This document shows, in pieces, positions 15,284 to 23,490 of a DNA stretch of 64,000 bases (position 1 is the first letter of the stretch; each line of letters begins with the position of its first letter). The stretch comes from Lentzea jiangxiensis. GTDB lineage: Bacteria; Actinomycetota; Actinomycetes; Mycobacteriales; Pseudonocardiaceae. Made by a program: the position numbers and the translations under genes. The stretch covers positions 62,001-126,000 of the forward strand of contig NZ_FNIX01000011.1 of the NCBI RefSeq assembly GCF_900104175.1, in the 5' to 3' direction. Under the pieces are notes generated by a model, which worked only from the letters and a program-made list of their open reading frames with translations, searched no databases and was not told where the DNA came from.

Positions 15284-15319
15284 CTGTCAGGTTGTCGGTT
15301 CGAATCCGACCTGCCCCAC
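15284..15319 (+). repeat. attR, 36-bp direct repeat of tRNA-Met 3' end
   Basis: Exact copy of 4058-4093 in the same orientation. The bases after it continue the original chromosome: the acceptor strand is followed by CCA, so the pre-integration tRNA gene encoded its 3' CCA. Confidence 0.95.
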
Positions 15320-15639
15320 CACAACGCCAGGTAGAAGCCTGTTCACTTGATCTCGCAACCGGCCTGACATGATCGAAGTCGACGTTTTGCCGACGGCATG
15401 CGCCGACATGGGGTTCAGCGGCAGGAGTGGACCGAGGTGCAGGCTGTGGCTCGCTGCCGACGGCAACGATCGTGAGCAGAAGTCCGAGAACGGTCAGCGG
15501 CACGATGATCAACGTCCAGATCAGCGTGCGGCGGATGGAGCGCAGCAGGATCACGGCTTCGGTCGTCGCCTGAACGCCGGCTTCCTCCACTGTCGCGGAC
15601 GCGCGGACCCGCCATAGTGACGCCTCTGGCAGGCCGTTG
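15320..15639. other. Chromosomal spacer after attR, no convincing gene
   Basis: A minus-strand frame here encodes one hydrophobic stretch (LIWTLIIVPLTVLGLLLTIVA) but has no good start and no stop before attR, so I did not call a gene. Nothing else is supported. Confidence 0.4.
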
Positions 15640-15789
15640 TTCCACATCGGCCCGGCTCGGGACGTCCACCGGGCGGCGCCGGAGAAGTTCGGCGAGGTGC
15701 GGACGCTGGATCCCGACGCCATCGCGGACGTCGCGTGGCAGATGTTCGTGTAGCGGGACCGCGCGGAGGAGGTGTTCTCGGTCTTCTAG
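15640..15789 (+). pseudogene. Remnant of the C-terminus of a short-chain dehydrogenase-like protein
   Basis: Read from 15640 the plus strand gives FHIGPARDVHRAAPEKFGEV, then TLDPDAIADVAWQMFV, a TAG stop, then RDRAEEVFSVF and a second stop. This looks like the last 50 residues of an SDR-type oxidoreductase (DPDAIADVAWQMF is typical of their C-terminal helix) with an in-frame nonsense codon. No catalytic or NAD-binding part is present. It ends over the stop of the AraC gene. Confidence 0.45.
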
Positions 15790-16517
15790 AGGTACGAACC
15801 GGGGGTGTGGCCGAGCGAGCGCCGGAAGACGTCGATGAACGCGCTGGCGGTGGCGAAACCGCACCGCAGGGCCACGGCGGTGACGGGCTGGCCTTCGGCG
15901 AGCAGGCGCAGGGCGTGGTAGAGCCGCAGCTGCGTGCGCCACTGGGGGAACGTCATGCCCATCTCGTCGCGGAACAGCCGGGTCAGCGTTCTGCCGCTCA
16001 CGCCGGCCGAACGGCCCAGGGCGTCGAGACCGCGGTTGTCCGAGGGGTCGGTCTCGAGCGCGGCGCAGACCGCCGCGAGCCTGGGGTCGCGGGCGGCGGG
16101 AACGCGCACCGGTCGTTCGGACGCGGCGGCGAGCTGGTCGAGCAGGACCATGTGCATTCGTTTGCCCGCAGGGGTTTCTCGGTCTTCGAGCTCCGTATAA
16201 GCGATCAGCAGTTCGCGGAGCAGAGGGGAGACGGCGAGCGCTGTCGGTTCGTGGAGTTGCAACGGGTTCTGGGTCAGCCCGAGCAGATGCAGCCGTGTGA
16301 CGCCGTACGCGCGGTGTGAATGCACTGCGCCAGAAGGAATCCACAACGCACGATGTGCGGGCGCGATCCACCTCGACGTCTCGGTGTGCACGGCCACGAC
16401 GCCGCGGCTGGCGTAGACGATCTGGTTCTCGTCGTGCCAGTGCGCCGTGATGCCACTGGTGGCCGCCAGGTCGCGGCTCGTGGTCGGCGCCGCCGGCAGA
16501 TGGCGAGAATGCGACAT
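15786..16517 (-). CDS. AraC-family transcriptional regulator
   Basis: A 243-residue protein with an N-terminal cupin-like domain (ITAHWHDENQIVYASRGVVAV, WIPSGAVHSHRAY) and a C-terminal pair of HTH units. The second unit is LLAEGQPVTAVALRCGFATASAFIDVFRRSLGHTPGSYL, the classical AraC signature. The gene is divergent from the MFS exporter at 16571 with a 53-bp gap, so local control of that pump is likely, probably with a small-molecule ligand bound by the cupin domain. Confidence 0.9.
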   Translation of the reverse strand: MSHSRHLPAAPTTSRDLAATSGITAHWHDENQIVYASRGVVAVHTETSRWIAPAHRALWIPSGAVHSHRAYGVTRLHLLGLTQNPLQLHEPTALAVSPLLRELLIAYTELEDRETPAGKRMHMVLLDQLAAASERPVRVPAARDPRLAAVCAALETDPSDNRGLDALGRSAGVSGRTLTRLFRDEMGMTFPQWRTQLRLYHALRLLAEGQPVTAVALRCGFATASAFIDVFRRSLGHTPGSYL

Positions 16518-16570
16518 GCACCGGCAGAATATCGGAATCGCGAACGCTGTCGCGGGGCCAGGATCGGTGC

Positions 16571-17710
16571 GTGAGCAACTCCCGCCGGCGGATGTCGGTC
16601 CTGGTCGCCGGGCACGCGGTGAACGACCTCTACCAGGGCGCGGTTCCCGCCGTGGTGCCGTTCCTCGTCGCCGAACGCCACTACAGCTACGTCGCGGCGG
16701 CCGGGATCACGGTCGCCGCGACGCTGCTGTCGTCGGTCGTGCAGCCGCTGTTCGGCCACCTGACCGACCGGCGCGCGATGCCGTGGCTGGTCCCTGTCGG
16801 CATGGCGGTGGCCGGCGCGGGCATCGGGCTGTCGGGGTTGAGCGAGTCGTACCTGTTCACCTGGCTGGCGATCGCGCTGTCGGGTCTGGGGGTCGCCGCG
16901 TACCACCCGGAGGCGGCCCGCCTGGCGCGCCGGGTCGCGCAGGACAACCACGTCGGCATGAGCTGGTTCTCGGTCGGCGGCAACGCCGGGTTCGCGCTCG
17001 GGCCGGTGCTCGTCACGCCGGTCCTGGCGTTCGGCGGGCTGGCCTGGACCCCGTTGCTGGCCGTTCCGGCGGTGGTGGGAGGCACGCTCACGGCGTTGGC
17101 GCTGCGCGGCGTGCACGGTGCGGCGGCCTCGGTGGCGGACCGCCCCGGCCGGGACGACTGGGGCCAGTTCAGCAGGCTGACCGTGGTGATCGTCGCGAGG
17201 TCGATGGTGACGTTCGGGCTGGGCACGTTCCTCGCGATCTGGGTGACCCACCGCGTTGGAGGTGGTCCTGTAGCGGGAGCCGCGGCGTTGGTGGTGTTGT
17301 TCGGTGCGGGCGCGGCGAGCACCTTGCTCGGTGGCGTGCTCGCCGGTCGGTGGGGACGCGTGCGCGTATTGCAGGTGTCCTATGCCGTGGCGGTGCCTGC
17401 CGTCGCGGGGATCGCGTTGGTGCCGGGGCCTCTCGTGTACCTGATGGTGGCATTGACGGCCGTGGCGCTGTATGTGCCGTTCTCGCTGCACGTCACCCTC
17501 GGCCAGGACTACCTGCCGAACCGCGTCGGCACCGCCAGCGGCGTCACGCTGGGCCTTGCGGTGAGCGTCGGAGGTCTGGGTTCACCGGTGGTCGGCGCGA
17601 TCGCGGGTAAGTGGGACCTGCAGTGGGGACTGCTGTCGCTCGTGGTGCTGCCGGTGGTCGCGTGGGCGGCGGCACGCGGCCTGAGGTCGCCTCGTTCGAT
17701 GCGGGTTTGA
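16571..17710 (+). CDS. fsr: MFS exporter of the fosmidomycin-resistance (Fsr) type
   Basis: A 379-residue, 12-segment MFS protein, GTG start. It begins with AGHAVNDLYQGAVPAVVPFLV, characteristic of the Fsr group, followed by PLFGHLTDRRAMPWLVPVGM (MFS motif A loop) and GLGVAAYHPEAARLARRV (the Fsr YHPEA motif). Fsr proteins export fosmidomycin and related compounds by proton antiport; other family members have different substrates. The divergent AraC gene is the probable regulator. Confidence 0.85.
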   Translation: MSNSRRRMSVLVAGHAVNDLYQGAVPAVVPFLVAERHYSYVAAAGITVAATLLSSVVQPLFGHLTDRRAMPWLVPVGMAVAGAGIGLSGLSESYLFTWLAIALSGLGVAAYHPEAARLARRVAQDNHVGMSWFSVGGNAGFALGPVLVTPVLAFGGLAWTPLLAVPAVVGGTLTALALRGVHGAAASVADRPGRDDWGQFSRLTVVIVARSMVTFGLGTFLAIWVTHRVGGGPVAGAAALVVLFGAGAASTLLGGVLAGRWGRVRVLQVSYAVAVPAVAGIALVPGPLVYLMVALTAVALYVPFSLHVTLGQDYLPNRVGTASGVTLGLAVSVGGLGSPVVGAIAGKWDLQWGLLSLVVLPVVAWAAARGLRSPRSMRV

Positions 17711-17716
17711 GCGAGG

Positions 17717-18595
17717 ATGGTTACGGTTGCAGGTGTGCGAGTGGCGACCTGGAACGTGAACTCCGTCAAGCAACGCGTGCCCCGCCTGCTGCCGTGGCTC
17801 GACCAGCGGCAGCCCGACGTCGTGTGCCTGCAGGAGACGAAGCTGGCCGACGACGCCTTCACGGCGCTGCTCGGTGACTCCTTGAAGGAACGCGGCTACG
17901 AGTTCGCGCTGTTCGGCGAAACACAGTGGAACGGCGTCGCGCTGCTCTCGCGCGTCGGTCTGGACGACGTGGCCGTGGGTGTGGCCGGCGCACCGGGCTT
18001 CCCGCACGTCGAGGCCCGTGCCGTGGCGGCGACGTGCGGCGGCGTGCGCGTGCACTCGCTGTACGTGCCGAACGGCCGTGAGCCCGAATCGGACCACTAC
18101 AAGTACAAGCTCGAATGGCTCGCCGCCCTGCGCGACGTGCTGGAGGCGGGTCCCGCCGACGCGCTGGTGTGCGGCGACATCAACATCGCCCCCGCCGACG
18201 CCGACGTGTTCGACCCCGACGCCTTCGCGAGCTCGACCCACGTCACCGAACCCGAACGCGCCGCCTTGGAAGCCATCAAGGCGTTGGGGTTCCACGACGT
18301 CGTGCGCGACCGCTGGCCCACCGAGCGGGTCTTCAGCTACTGGGACTACCGGGCCGGGATGTTCCACCGCGACCTGGGCATGCGGATCGACCTGATCCTC
18401 GCGTCCGACTCGGTGGCGCCGCGGGCCAAGGCGGCGTGGATCGACCGGCATGCGCGCAAGGGCACCGGACCGAGCGACCACGCACCGGTGATCGTCGATC
18501 TGGACGAGGCCCCGGACGGGGACATCGGGCCGGTGGTGCCACCGCCGTCGGCGCCGGGAGCGAAGAAGAAGGTCAAGCTCCCGCAGTCGAAGTGA
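17717..18595 (+). CDS. xth: Exodeoxyribonuclease III / AP endonuclease
   Basis: A 292-residue member of the exonuclease III (EEP) family. Metal and catalytic motifs are complete: ATWNVNSV (Asn), CLQETK (Glu), SLYVPNGR (Tyr), LVCGDINIAP (Asp, Asn), YWDYRAGMF, RIDLILAS (Asp) and PSDHAPV (Asp, His). It repairs abasic sites and 3' blocks in DNA. The C-terminal 30 residues are a family-unrelated Pro/Lys-rich tail (VPPPSAPGAKKKVKLPQSK). It overlaps the convergent histidine kinase gene by 23 nt. Confidence 0.93.
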   Translation: MVTVAGVRVATWNVNSVKQRVPRLLPWLDQRQPDVVCLQETKLADDAFTALLGDSLKERGYEFALFGETQWNGVALLSRVGLDDVAVGVAGAPGFPHVEARAVAATCGGVRVHSLYVPNGREPESDHYKYKLEWLAALRDVLEAGPADALVCGDINIAPADADVFDPDAFASSTHVTEPERAALEAIKALGFHDVVRDRWPTERVFSYWDYRAGMFHRDLGMRIDLILASDSVAPRAKAAWIDRHARKGTGPSDHAPVIVDLDEAPDGDIGPVVPPPSAPGAKKKVKLPQSK

Positions 18596-19904
18596 CCGGC
18601 CGCCGAGGTCCGGGCGGCGGCAGCGCCACGGTGAAGGCCGCCCCGCCCTCCGCTGCCGGTCCGGCCACGATCGTCCCGCCCATCCGCGTCACCAGCCCGT
18701 GCGCCAGCGCGAGCCCCACGCCGGTCCCGACCGGCCGCGACCCCTGGTACCGCGCGTGCAGCACACCGCGGTCGAACGCCACGGGGTAGTCCTCGGCGGC
18801 CAGTCCCGGTCCGCCGTCGCGCACCTGGAGCACCGACGACAGCGCGAGCACCACCGGGCGGCCGGCGGGGGTGACGCGCAGGGCGTTCTCCAGCAGGCCG
18901 TCGATGACCTGGCGGAGGCGGCGCGCGTCCGCCCGCACCACCGGCGAGGCCGTGACCTGCAGGGAGAACTCCACCCCGCGGGCGTGGCAGCGGGCGTGCC
19001 ACACCTCGGCGGCCGAGCGGACGACCGGGTCCAGGTCCACGGCGGCCAGGTCCAGGCGGAAGTCGTCGGCGCCCAGGCGGGCCAGGTCGAGCAGGTCGGT
19101 CACCAGGCGGTCGAGGCGGCGGGCCTCGTCCAGGATCACGGTGCCGACAGGGGCCACCCGGTCACCGGAGACGACGCCGTCGGCCAGGGACTCGGCGAAG
19201 CCCGTCACGGCGGTCAGCGGGGTGCGGAGCTCGTGGGAGACGGAGAGCAGGAAGTCGCGCTGGCGGGACTCGCTGCGCTGCAACGCCTCCGCGAGCGAGT
19301 TCACGGACGCGGCGACCTCGGCCACCTCGGCGGCGCCCGCCACCGGGGCGCGGAGGTCGCGCCGGCCCGCGCTCATCGCGTGGGCCACGCCGGCCACCCG
19401 GCGCAGCGGCCGGGCCAGGTACGCGCCCAGGGCGAGGCCCGCCAGGGCCGCCACCAGCAGGCCGACGCCCAGGGCGAACACGACGTTGCGCACCAGTTTG
19501 CGGTAGGTGCCGCCGGTCTCGGTCTCCTGGACCAGGGCGAAGCCGCCCGCCCCCGACGGACGGGCCTCCACGTTCAGGCGGCCGCTCACCCCCGACACCG
19601 GAGAACCCGACAGCACCTCGCGCACGCCGACGTCCCGGGCCGCGCGGACGGCGGCGCGGTCGGACCCCGTCACCTCGCCGGTGGCGGAGATCCGGACGAT
19701 CGCGATGCCCTGGCCCTCCAGAACCCGCTCGACGCGGTCGTTCGAGATCTGGCCGGCCACCACGTCGGCCTGCGAGCGCAGGATCTCGCGGCTCACCTGC
19801 TGCGACGTCGACAGGACGAGACGGGCCGAGACGAAGCCCGCGACGACGACGGCCACGACCACGACTCCCAGGCACACCAACGCGATCCGGGTTGCCAGGG
19901 TCAT
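18573..19904 (-). CDS. Sensor histidine kinase (HAMP, HisKA, HATPase)
   Basis: A 443-residue kinase whose ATG overlaps the regulator stop (ATGA). A first membrane segment (residues 5-30, IALVCLGVVVVAVVVAGFVSA), an extracellular part of about 120 residues, a second membrane segment (VVFALGVGLLVAALAGLALGAYL), a HAMP linker (RPLRRVAGVAHAMSAG), the phosphoacceptor His in LLSVSHELRTPLTAVTGF, the N box RLRQVIDGLLENALRV and G boxes VRDGGPGL and GTGVGLALAHGL. It should autophosphorylate and pass phosphate to the coupled response regulator. Confidence 0.93.
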   Translation of the reverse strand: MTLATRIALVCLGVVVVAVVVAGFVSARLVLSTSQQVSREILRSQADVVAGQISNDRVERVLEGQGIAIVRISATGEVTGSDRAAVRAARDVGVREVLSGSPVSGVSGRLNVEARPSGAGGFALVQETETGGTYRKLVRNVVFALGVGLLVAALAGLALGAYLARPLRRVAGVAHAMSAGRRDLRAPVAGAAEVAEVAASVNSLAEALQRSESRQRDFLLSVSHELRTPLTAVTGFAESLADGVVSGDRVAPVGTVILDEARRLDRLVTDLLDLARLGADDFRLDLAAVDLDPVVRSAAEVWHARCHARGVEFSLQVTASPVVRADARRLRQVIDGLLENALRVTPAGRPVVLALSSVLQVRDGGPGLAAEDYPVAFDRGVLHARYQGSRPVGTGVGLALAHGLVTRMGGTIVAGPAAEGGAAFTVALPPPGPRRPVTSTAGA

Positions 19905-20572
19905 GACGCGTCCGCCGAGTAGCCGACGCCGCGCACCGTCCGGATCGGACTGGAGGCACCGAACTTGGCGCGCAACTGGGCGATGTGCACGTCTACGGTT
20001 CGTGTGCCGGCCACGGACGAATAACCCCACACGGCGCTGAGGAGCTGCTCGCGCGAGAACACCTGACGTGGGTTCTTCATCAAGTGGGCGAGCAGCCCGA
20101 ACTCCGTGGAGGTCAACGACACCTCGTCATCACCGGCGAACGCACGCCGTTCGCCGACATCGAGCCGTACTGCACCCACCTGCAGAACGTCGGAAACAGG
20201 CCCGGAAGCGCGACGGAGGACCGTCCGGACGCGCAGGGCCAGCTCGCGCGGGCTGAACGGCTTGGTGATGTAGTCGTCCGCACCCAGCTCCAGGCCGAGC
20301 AGGCGGTCCACCTCGTCGTCGCGCGCCGTCACGAACAGCACCGGCGTCCAGTCACCGGCCGCGCGCATCGCCCGGCAGACCTCGATGCCGTTCAGCACGG
20401 GCAGGCCGATGTCCAGCACCACCGCCACCGGCGACAGCGACCGGACCGCGGCCAGTGCCGCGTCCCCGGAGGACTCCAGGTGCACGCCGAACCCGTCGCG
20501 CCGCAGGTACAGCGCGACCAGCTCCGCGATCGCCGGTTCGTCCTCCACGACGAGCACCAGGCCACGATCCAC
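19901..20572 (-). CDS. OmpR/PhoB-family response regulator
   Basis: A 223-residue regulator, GTG start. Receiver domain: acidic pocket VEDEP, phosphoacceptor Asp in AVVLDIGLP, Thr in LFVTARDDE, Lys in DDYITKPFS. C-terminal winged helix (LTSTEFGLLAHLMKNPRQVFSREQLLSAVWGYSS, RTVDVHIAQLRAKFG). It lies between the lipoprotein gene and the kinase gene in one tight operon, so the target may include envelope genes. Confidence 0.93.
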   Translation of the reverse strand: MDRGLVLVVEDEPAIAELVALYLRRDGFGVHLESSGDAALAAVRSLSPVAVVLDIGLPVLNGIEVCRAMRAAGDWTPVLFVTARDDEVDRLLGLELGADDYITKPFSPRELALRVRTVLRRASGPVSDVLQVGAVRLDVGERRAFAGDDEVSLTSTEFGLLAHLMKNPRQVFSREQLLSAVWGYSSVAGTRTVDVHIAQLRAKFGASSPIRTVRGVGYSADAS

Positions 20573-20576
20573 GCGT

Positions 20577-20708
20577 TCACCCCGGCTGGTTGATGTCCGA
20601 CTCGATGCTGTTCAGCGTTGATTCCACATCATCGAGGTCCGGGGGCGGCTCCTCGGCCCGGCACGCCGTCAGCGAGACCAGCAGCGCCAGGGCGGCGACC
20701 CACCTCAC
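20577..20708 (-). CDS. Very short lipoprotein (43 aa) in a two-component operon
   Basis: Translated directly: VRWVAALALLVSLTACRAEE followed by 23 residues, PPPDLDDVESTLNSIESDIN and QPG. It has a signal peptide with lipobox L-T-A-C and only 28 mature residues, acidic and helical. The GTG start overlaps the stop of the secreted-protein gene (GTGA). It was too small for routine gene calling. It may be a ligand, anchor or modulator for the kinase encoded two genes downstream. Confidence 0.75.
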   Translation of the reverse strand: MRWVAALALLVSLTACRAEEPPPDLDDVESTLNSIESDINQPG

Positions 20709-21067
20709 TTCGCCCCGCAGTGCCGGGACTTGAACCCGGCGACCCGCTCGGCGGCCTTGCCCAGCTTCACGAGTTGCGCGTCGCGCAGCTTGAGCCGTGC
20801 GTCCAGCACGTCCGCGCGGGCGGTGTTGCCGGCCTTGCGGGCGTCGGCGGCCTTCTGCTCGATCCACTTCTTCGAGCCGAGCGTCTCCGGGCCGCCGTTG
20901 ATCCTGTCCGTCAGCGCCTTCACGCGGGACTCCACCCGCGGCACCCGCTCGGAACAGATCTTCTGCACCTTCTCCGGGCTGATCGTGATCGCTTCCCGCG
21001 CCGACGCGGTGCCCGCGCCCAGCAGCAGCAGTCCCAGCACGAGCCCGCCGATTCGTGAAGTGTTCAT
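20705..21067 (-). CDS. Secreted protein, first gene of the two-component operon
   Basis: A 120-residue protein with start at ATG 21067 (MNTSRIGGLVLGLLLLGAGTASA, a clear Sec signal peptide with A-S-A cleavage site). The mature part is mostly helical with Lys/Arg/Ala repeats (VQKICSERVPRVESRVKALTDRI, ARADVLDARLKLRDAQLVKLGKAAERV) and two cysteines (KICSER and RHCGAK) that could form a disulfide. The family is unknown. It leads the lipoprotein, response regulator and kinase genes, so a sensing role is plausible. Confidence 0.75.
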   Translation of the reverse strand: MNTSRIGGLVLGLLLLGAGTASAREAITISPEKVQKICSERVPRVESRVKALTDRINGGPETLGSKKWIEQKAADARKAGNTARADVLDARLKLRDAQLVKLGKAAERVAGFKSRHCGAK

Positions 21068-21131
21068 GGCGCACAACGATGGCCGCCCACGATCAGAGCC
21101 GGGTGCGCCGAATGTTCGGGTTCTGCAAAGA

Positions 21132-22004
21132 TCAGCGCAGCGCCACCCCGCGCACCGCCGCGGCCTGCTCCAGCGGGCGCATCCGGTCCCACACCCGCTC
21201 CGACCGCAGCTCCTGCGCCGCGCTCACCGCCCGCACGGCCACGGCCTGGCCCTGGTCGAGGTCGCCGTCGAGGAAGTGGCAGCAGGCCAGCGCGATCAGG
21301 CAGAACGTCCGGCTGCGCGTCATCGCCGGCCCGAACCGCTCGATCGCCTCGGACAGCGCCGGGATCGCGAGCCGGGTGTCGCCGAGCTCGGCGTGGATCA
21401 CGCCTGCCATCGCGGTCAGGTCGGTCTCGTCGTGGAACCGCGCCCAGTCCGGCACGTGCGCCGAGTCGGCGGCCGCGAACGAGTCCTGCGCCTTGCCCAA
21501 CGCCCGCAAGGCCTCCGCGGAACGGCCTTGGCGTGCGTACGCCCACGCCTCGTTCACGTACATGATGCTCGCCGCCAACGGTGCGGTAGCGCCCCTCTGG
21601 AAATACGCCAGCGCGTCACCTGTTGCGCCGTGGTGCAGATGCACGCGCCCACGCCGATAAACGATGTTGGTCGTCAGCTCTTCGTCATGGCGCGCGTAGT
21701 CCAGCGCGCGGTCGAAATGGTGATAGGCCGCCCCGACCTGGCCGCTGTCGAACGACGTCCACCCGGCGAGGTTGTGCAGGTCCGCGACGGCGGACAGCAG
21801 GCGTGCCCGCACCGCGTCCGACGCTTCGGCCGCGAGCAGTTGCTGGGCCCAGTAGATGCGGACGACGACGGCGTCCCGGCACGCCCCTCCTCCGTACCGG
21901 TAGTCCACGGAACGCAGTGAGCGCGTCTGCGACTCCAGCTGCTCGACGTCACTCGCGCCGATCCGGCTGGAGTGCGGGGGAGGGAAGTACGCAGGATTCG
22001 CCAT
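21132..22004 (-). CDS. TPR-repeat protein, paralogue of the 32.2-kb gene
   Basis: A 290-residue protein with start ATG 22004, preceded by GAGGTG. It consists of helical TPR-like repeats (ADLHNLAGWTSFDSGQVGAAYHHFDRALDYAR, RRGRVHLHHGATGDALAYFQRG, AWAYARQGRSAEALRALGKAQDSF). Segments RYGGGACRDA, ADLHNLAGW-x-SFD and RMRPLEQ-x-A are shared with the protein at 32234. It resembles the TPR half of actinomycete HTH-TPR regulators, but no HTH is present. Probably a protein-protein interaction module in signalling. Confidence 0.75.
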   Translation of the reverse strand: MANPAYFPPPHSSRIGASDVEQLESQTRSLRSVDYRYGGGACRDAVVVRIYWAQQLLAAEASDAVRARLLSAVADLHNLAGWTSFDSGQVGAAYHHFDRALDYARHDEELTTNIVYRRGRVHLHHGATGDALAYFQRGATAPLAASIMYVNEAWAYARQGRSAEALRALGKAQDSFAAADSAHVPDWARFHDETDLTAMAGVIHAELGDTRLAIPALSEAIERFGPAMTRSRTFCLIALACCHFLDGDLDQGQAVAVRAVSAAQELRSERVWDRMRPLEQAAAVRGVALR

Positions 22005-22160
22005 GTAGTACACCTCTGCGCCGCCGTTGCACCCGAGAGTAGGACGCCTGCCTGCCGCTGGAAAGAGGGTGCCGTGCGAAGTGGAATTCGGCGCCGGTGA
22101 GGTTGAACAGGTATAAATCCGGGTGCAACGGCGCTCTTGAACAAGGGCATTGTTCTCGTC

Positions 22161-22520
22161 ATGAGGCGACGCGGGCACCTGCGACAGGTGACCTCCTCCG
22201 AGACCGGCCACGCGACTCTCACAGCGGTGCTGAGCGCGGAAGACCTGGCGCAGGAGCTCGGCCTCGACCCCCACGCCCGGGTGACGTGCGGGCGGCACCG
22301 CTGCTGGCTGCACCAGTGCGTTGCCCTCCCCGAGCACGTCGTGCCCTTCACCGGGCAGCGCTGGTGCCGTCCGTGCCGCCGTGCGCTCGACGTGCACGTC
22401 GACGGGACGACCGCGGTCCTGTTCTGCCCGAGGTGCGGCTACGGCACTCCCGACACGGCGGCGAACCGCCAGGTCGTCCAGGCCTGCCGCACCAGCATCG
22501 CGGCGATGCACGCCCGGTAG
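22161..22520 (+). CDS. Small zinc-ribbon-like protein
   Basis: About 119 residues; ATG 22161 is a tentative start (an upstream TTG at 22137 is also in frame). Cysteine-rich segments (TCGRHRCWLHQCV, RWCRPCRRALDVHV, LFCPRCGYGTPD) suggest one or two zinc sites of the ribbon type. It is divergent from the TPR gene at 22004. No family assigned; DNA- or protein-binding is the usual role for such small ribbons. Confidence 0.6.
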   Translation: MRRRGHLRQVTSSETGHATLTAVLSAEDLAQELGLDPHARVTCGRHRCWLHQCVALPEHVVPFTGQRWCRPCRRALDVHVDGTTAVLFCPRCGYGTPDTAANRQVVQACRTSIAAMHAR

Positions 22521-22565
22521 GAACGCACGCCGGTGAAACGGCCCCGCCGGAATGACCCGGAAGCG

Positions 22566-23342
22566 TTAACCCTGGTGGGTGAAGGCGGCGATCTCCAGGA
22601 GGTAGCTCGGGGGCCGCCGGCTGTCCTCCGGCACGTCGAGCATCGCCCAGACGATGTGCCGGCCACCTCCGGCGGGCGTCTCGCCCATGGTGAAGTTGCA
22701 GACGGCGATGGATGCGATGTTGCGCCGCATGATGTGCCACTGCCTGAGGTCGAACCGCGCGGTCGTGCGCACGGCAACGGACAACTTGTCACCACGCATG
22801 CGCAGCAGCAGCGCCAGCGGGCTGTCGTCCTCGATGTGCGACACGAGCTCGACGGCGATCTGCGGGGCGACGTCGAGCAGCGACTGGACGCCCCACCGCT
22901 CGCAGGCGCGTTCGGTGATCCGCTCGGCCACGTGCGGCAGGCAGCGGCACGTCGGCAGCGCCGCGTCCACCCTGTCCTCGTGCTTGAGCCGCACGACCGC
23001 GGCCACCGCGGCCGCCGTCGACGAGTGCAGCGGGATGTGCCGGGGGAGCCCGCGGGACTCGAGCGTCGACCGCAGTTCGTGGTCGCTCACCACGAGGCTC
23101 AGCGAGATCCCGGGCCAGCGCGCCGCGGACAGCCAGACGACGTCGAACAGCACGAGCAGCGCGGGGGACTCGGCGACCAGTTCGTCCAGCTCCACGACGA
23201 CGCCGACGAGCTCCTTGGTGGCGTGGTCGAGCAGCACGTCCTGCGCCCGCATGTACGTCACCCAGTCGAGCCGCCCGCTGAAGCGGACGACGAGGACACC
23301 GCTCTGCTCCCGGACGTCCACCACGAGACCGTCAGCGGTCAT
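22566..23342 (-). CDS. STAS-domain protein with extra C-terminal domain
   Basis: A 258-residue protein. The N-terminal 110 residues look like a STAS/anti-sigma-antagonist fold (GVLVVRFSGRLDWVTYMRAQDVL, LVGVVVELDELVAESPALLVLF), but the usual phosphoacceptor Ser of the D-S-S-G loop is not clear: DELVAESPAL sits there instead. The C-terminal part (ALLLRMRGDKLSVAVR, WHIMRRNIASIAV, GGGRHIVWAMLDVP) resembles a small ATPase-like/beta domain that I cannot assign. Possible role in sigma-factor or stress signalling. Divergent from the LuxR-type regulator at 23491. Confidence 0.6.
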   Translation of the reverse strand: MTADGLVVDVREQSGVLVVRFSGRLDWVTYMRAQDVLLDHATKELVGVVVELDELVAESPALLVLFDVVWLSAARWPGISLSLVVSDHELRSTLESRGLPRHIPLHSSTAAAVAAVVRLKHEDRVDAALPTCRCLPHVAERITERACERWGVQSLLDVAPQIAVELVSHIEDDSPLALLLRMRGDKLSVAVRTTARFDLRQWHIMRRNIASIAVCNFTMGETPAGGGRHIVWAMLDVPEDSRRPPSYLLEIAAFTHQG

Positions 23343-23490
23343 GATCGGATCCCCTCCCAGGCGCGTCCCAAGCCTTCAAGACTGACAAGGTCACCGCATG
23401 CGTCCTAGGGGGTAACTACCCGTGTTTCGCCGTTGGTACCTCCGGGGGACCGCGTTGCGACGGGAGATCGAGCCGACCTAGGGTGCCGCT

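Larger units (their letters stand above)
4058..15319. mobile_element. Actinomycete integrative and conjugative element (pSAM2-like AICE) in tRNA-Met
   Basis: About 11.26 kb bounded by a perfect 36-bp direct repeat, at 4058-4093 and 15284-15319, that equals the 3' half of tRNA-Met. The gene order next to attL is integrase, excisionase, RepSA-like initiator, then membrane/spread proteins, a WhiB-like protein and an FtsK/TraB-like translocase. This is the modular plan of AICEs, which excise, replicate as double-stranded circles by rolling circle and move between mycelia as double-stranded DNA. Regulatory repeats, an HTH/PP2C gene pair and two large palindromes fill the attR-proximal third. The integrase is frameshifted. 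Confidence 0.92.

Noticed and set aside
14901..15722. Minus-strand frame crossing attR with one hydrophobic segment
   Set aside because: It reads through the tRNA repeat (giving the false GGAGRIRTDNLTG sequence often seen when tRNA genes are translated) and has no credible start.
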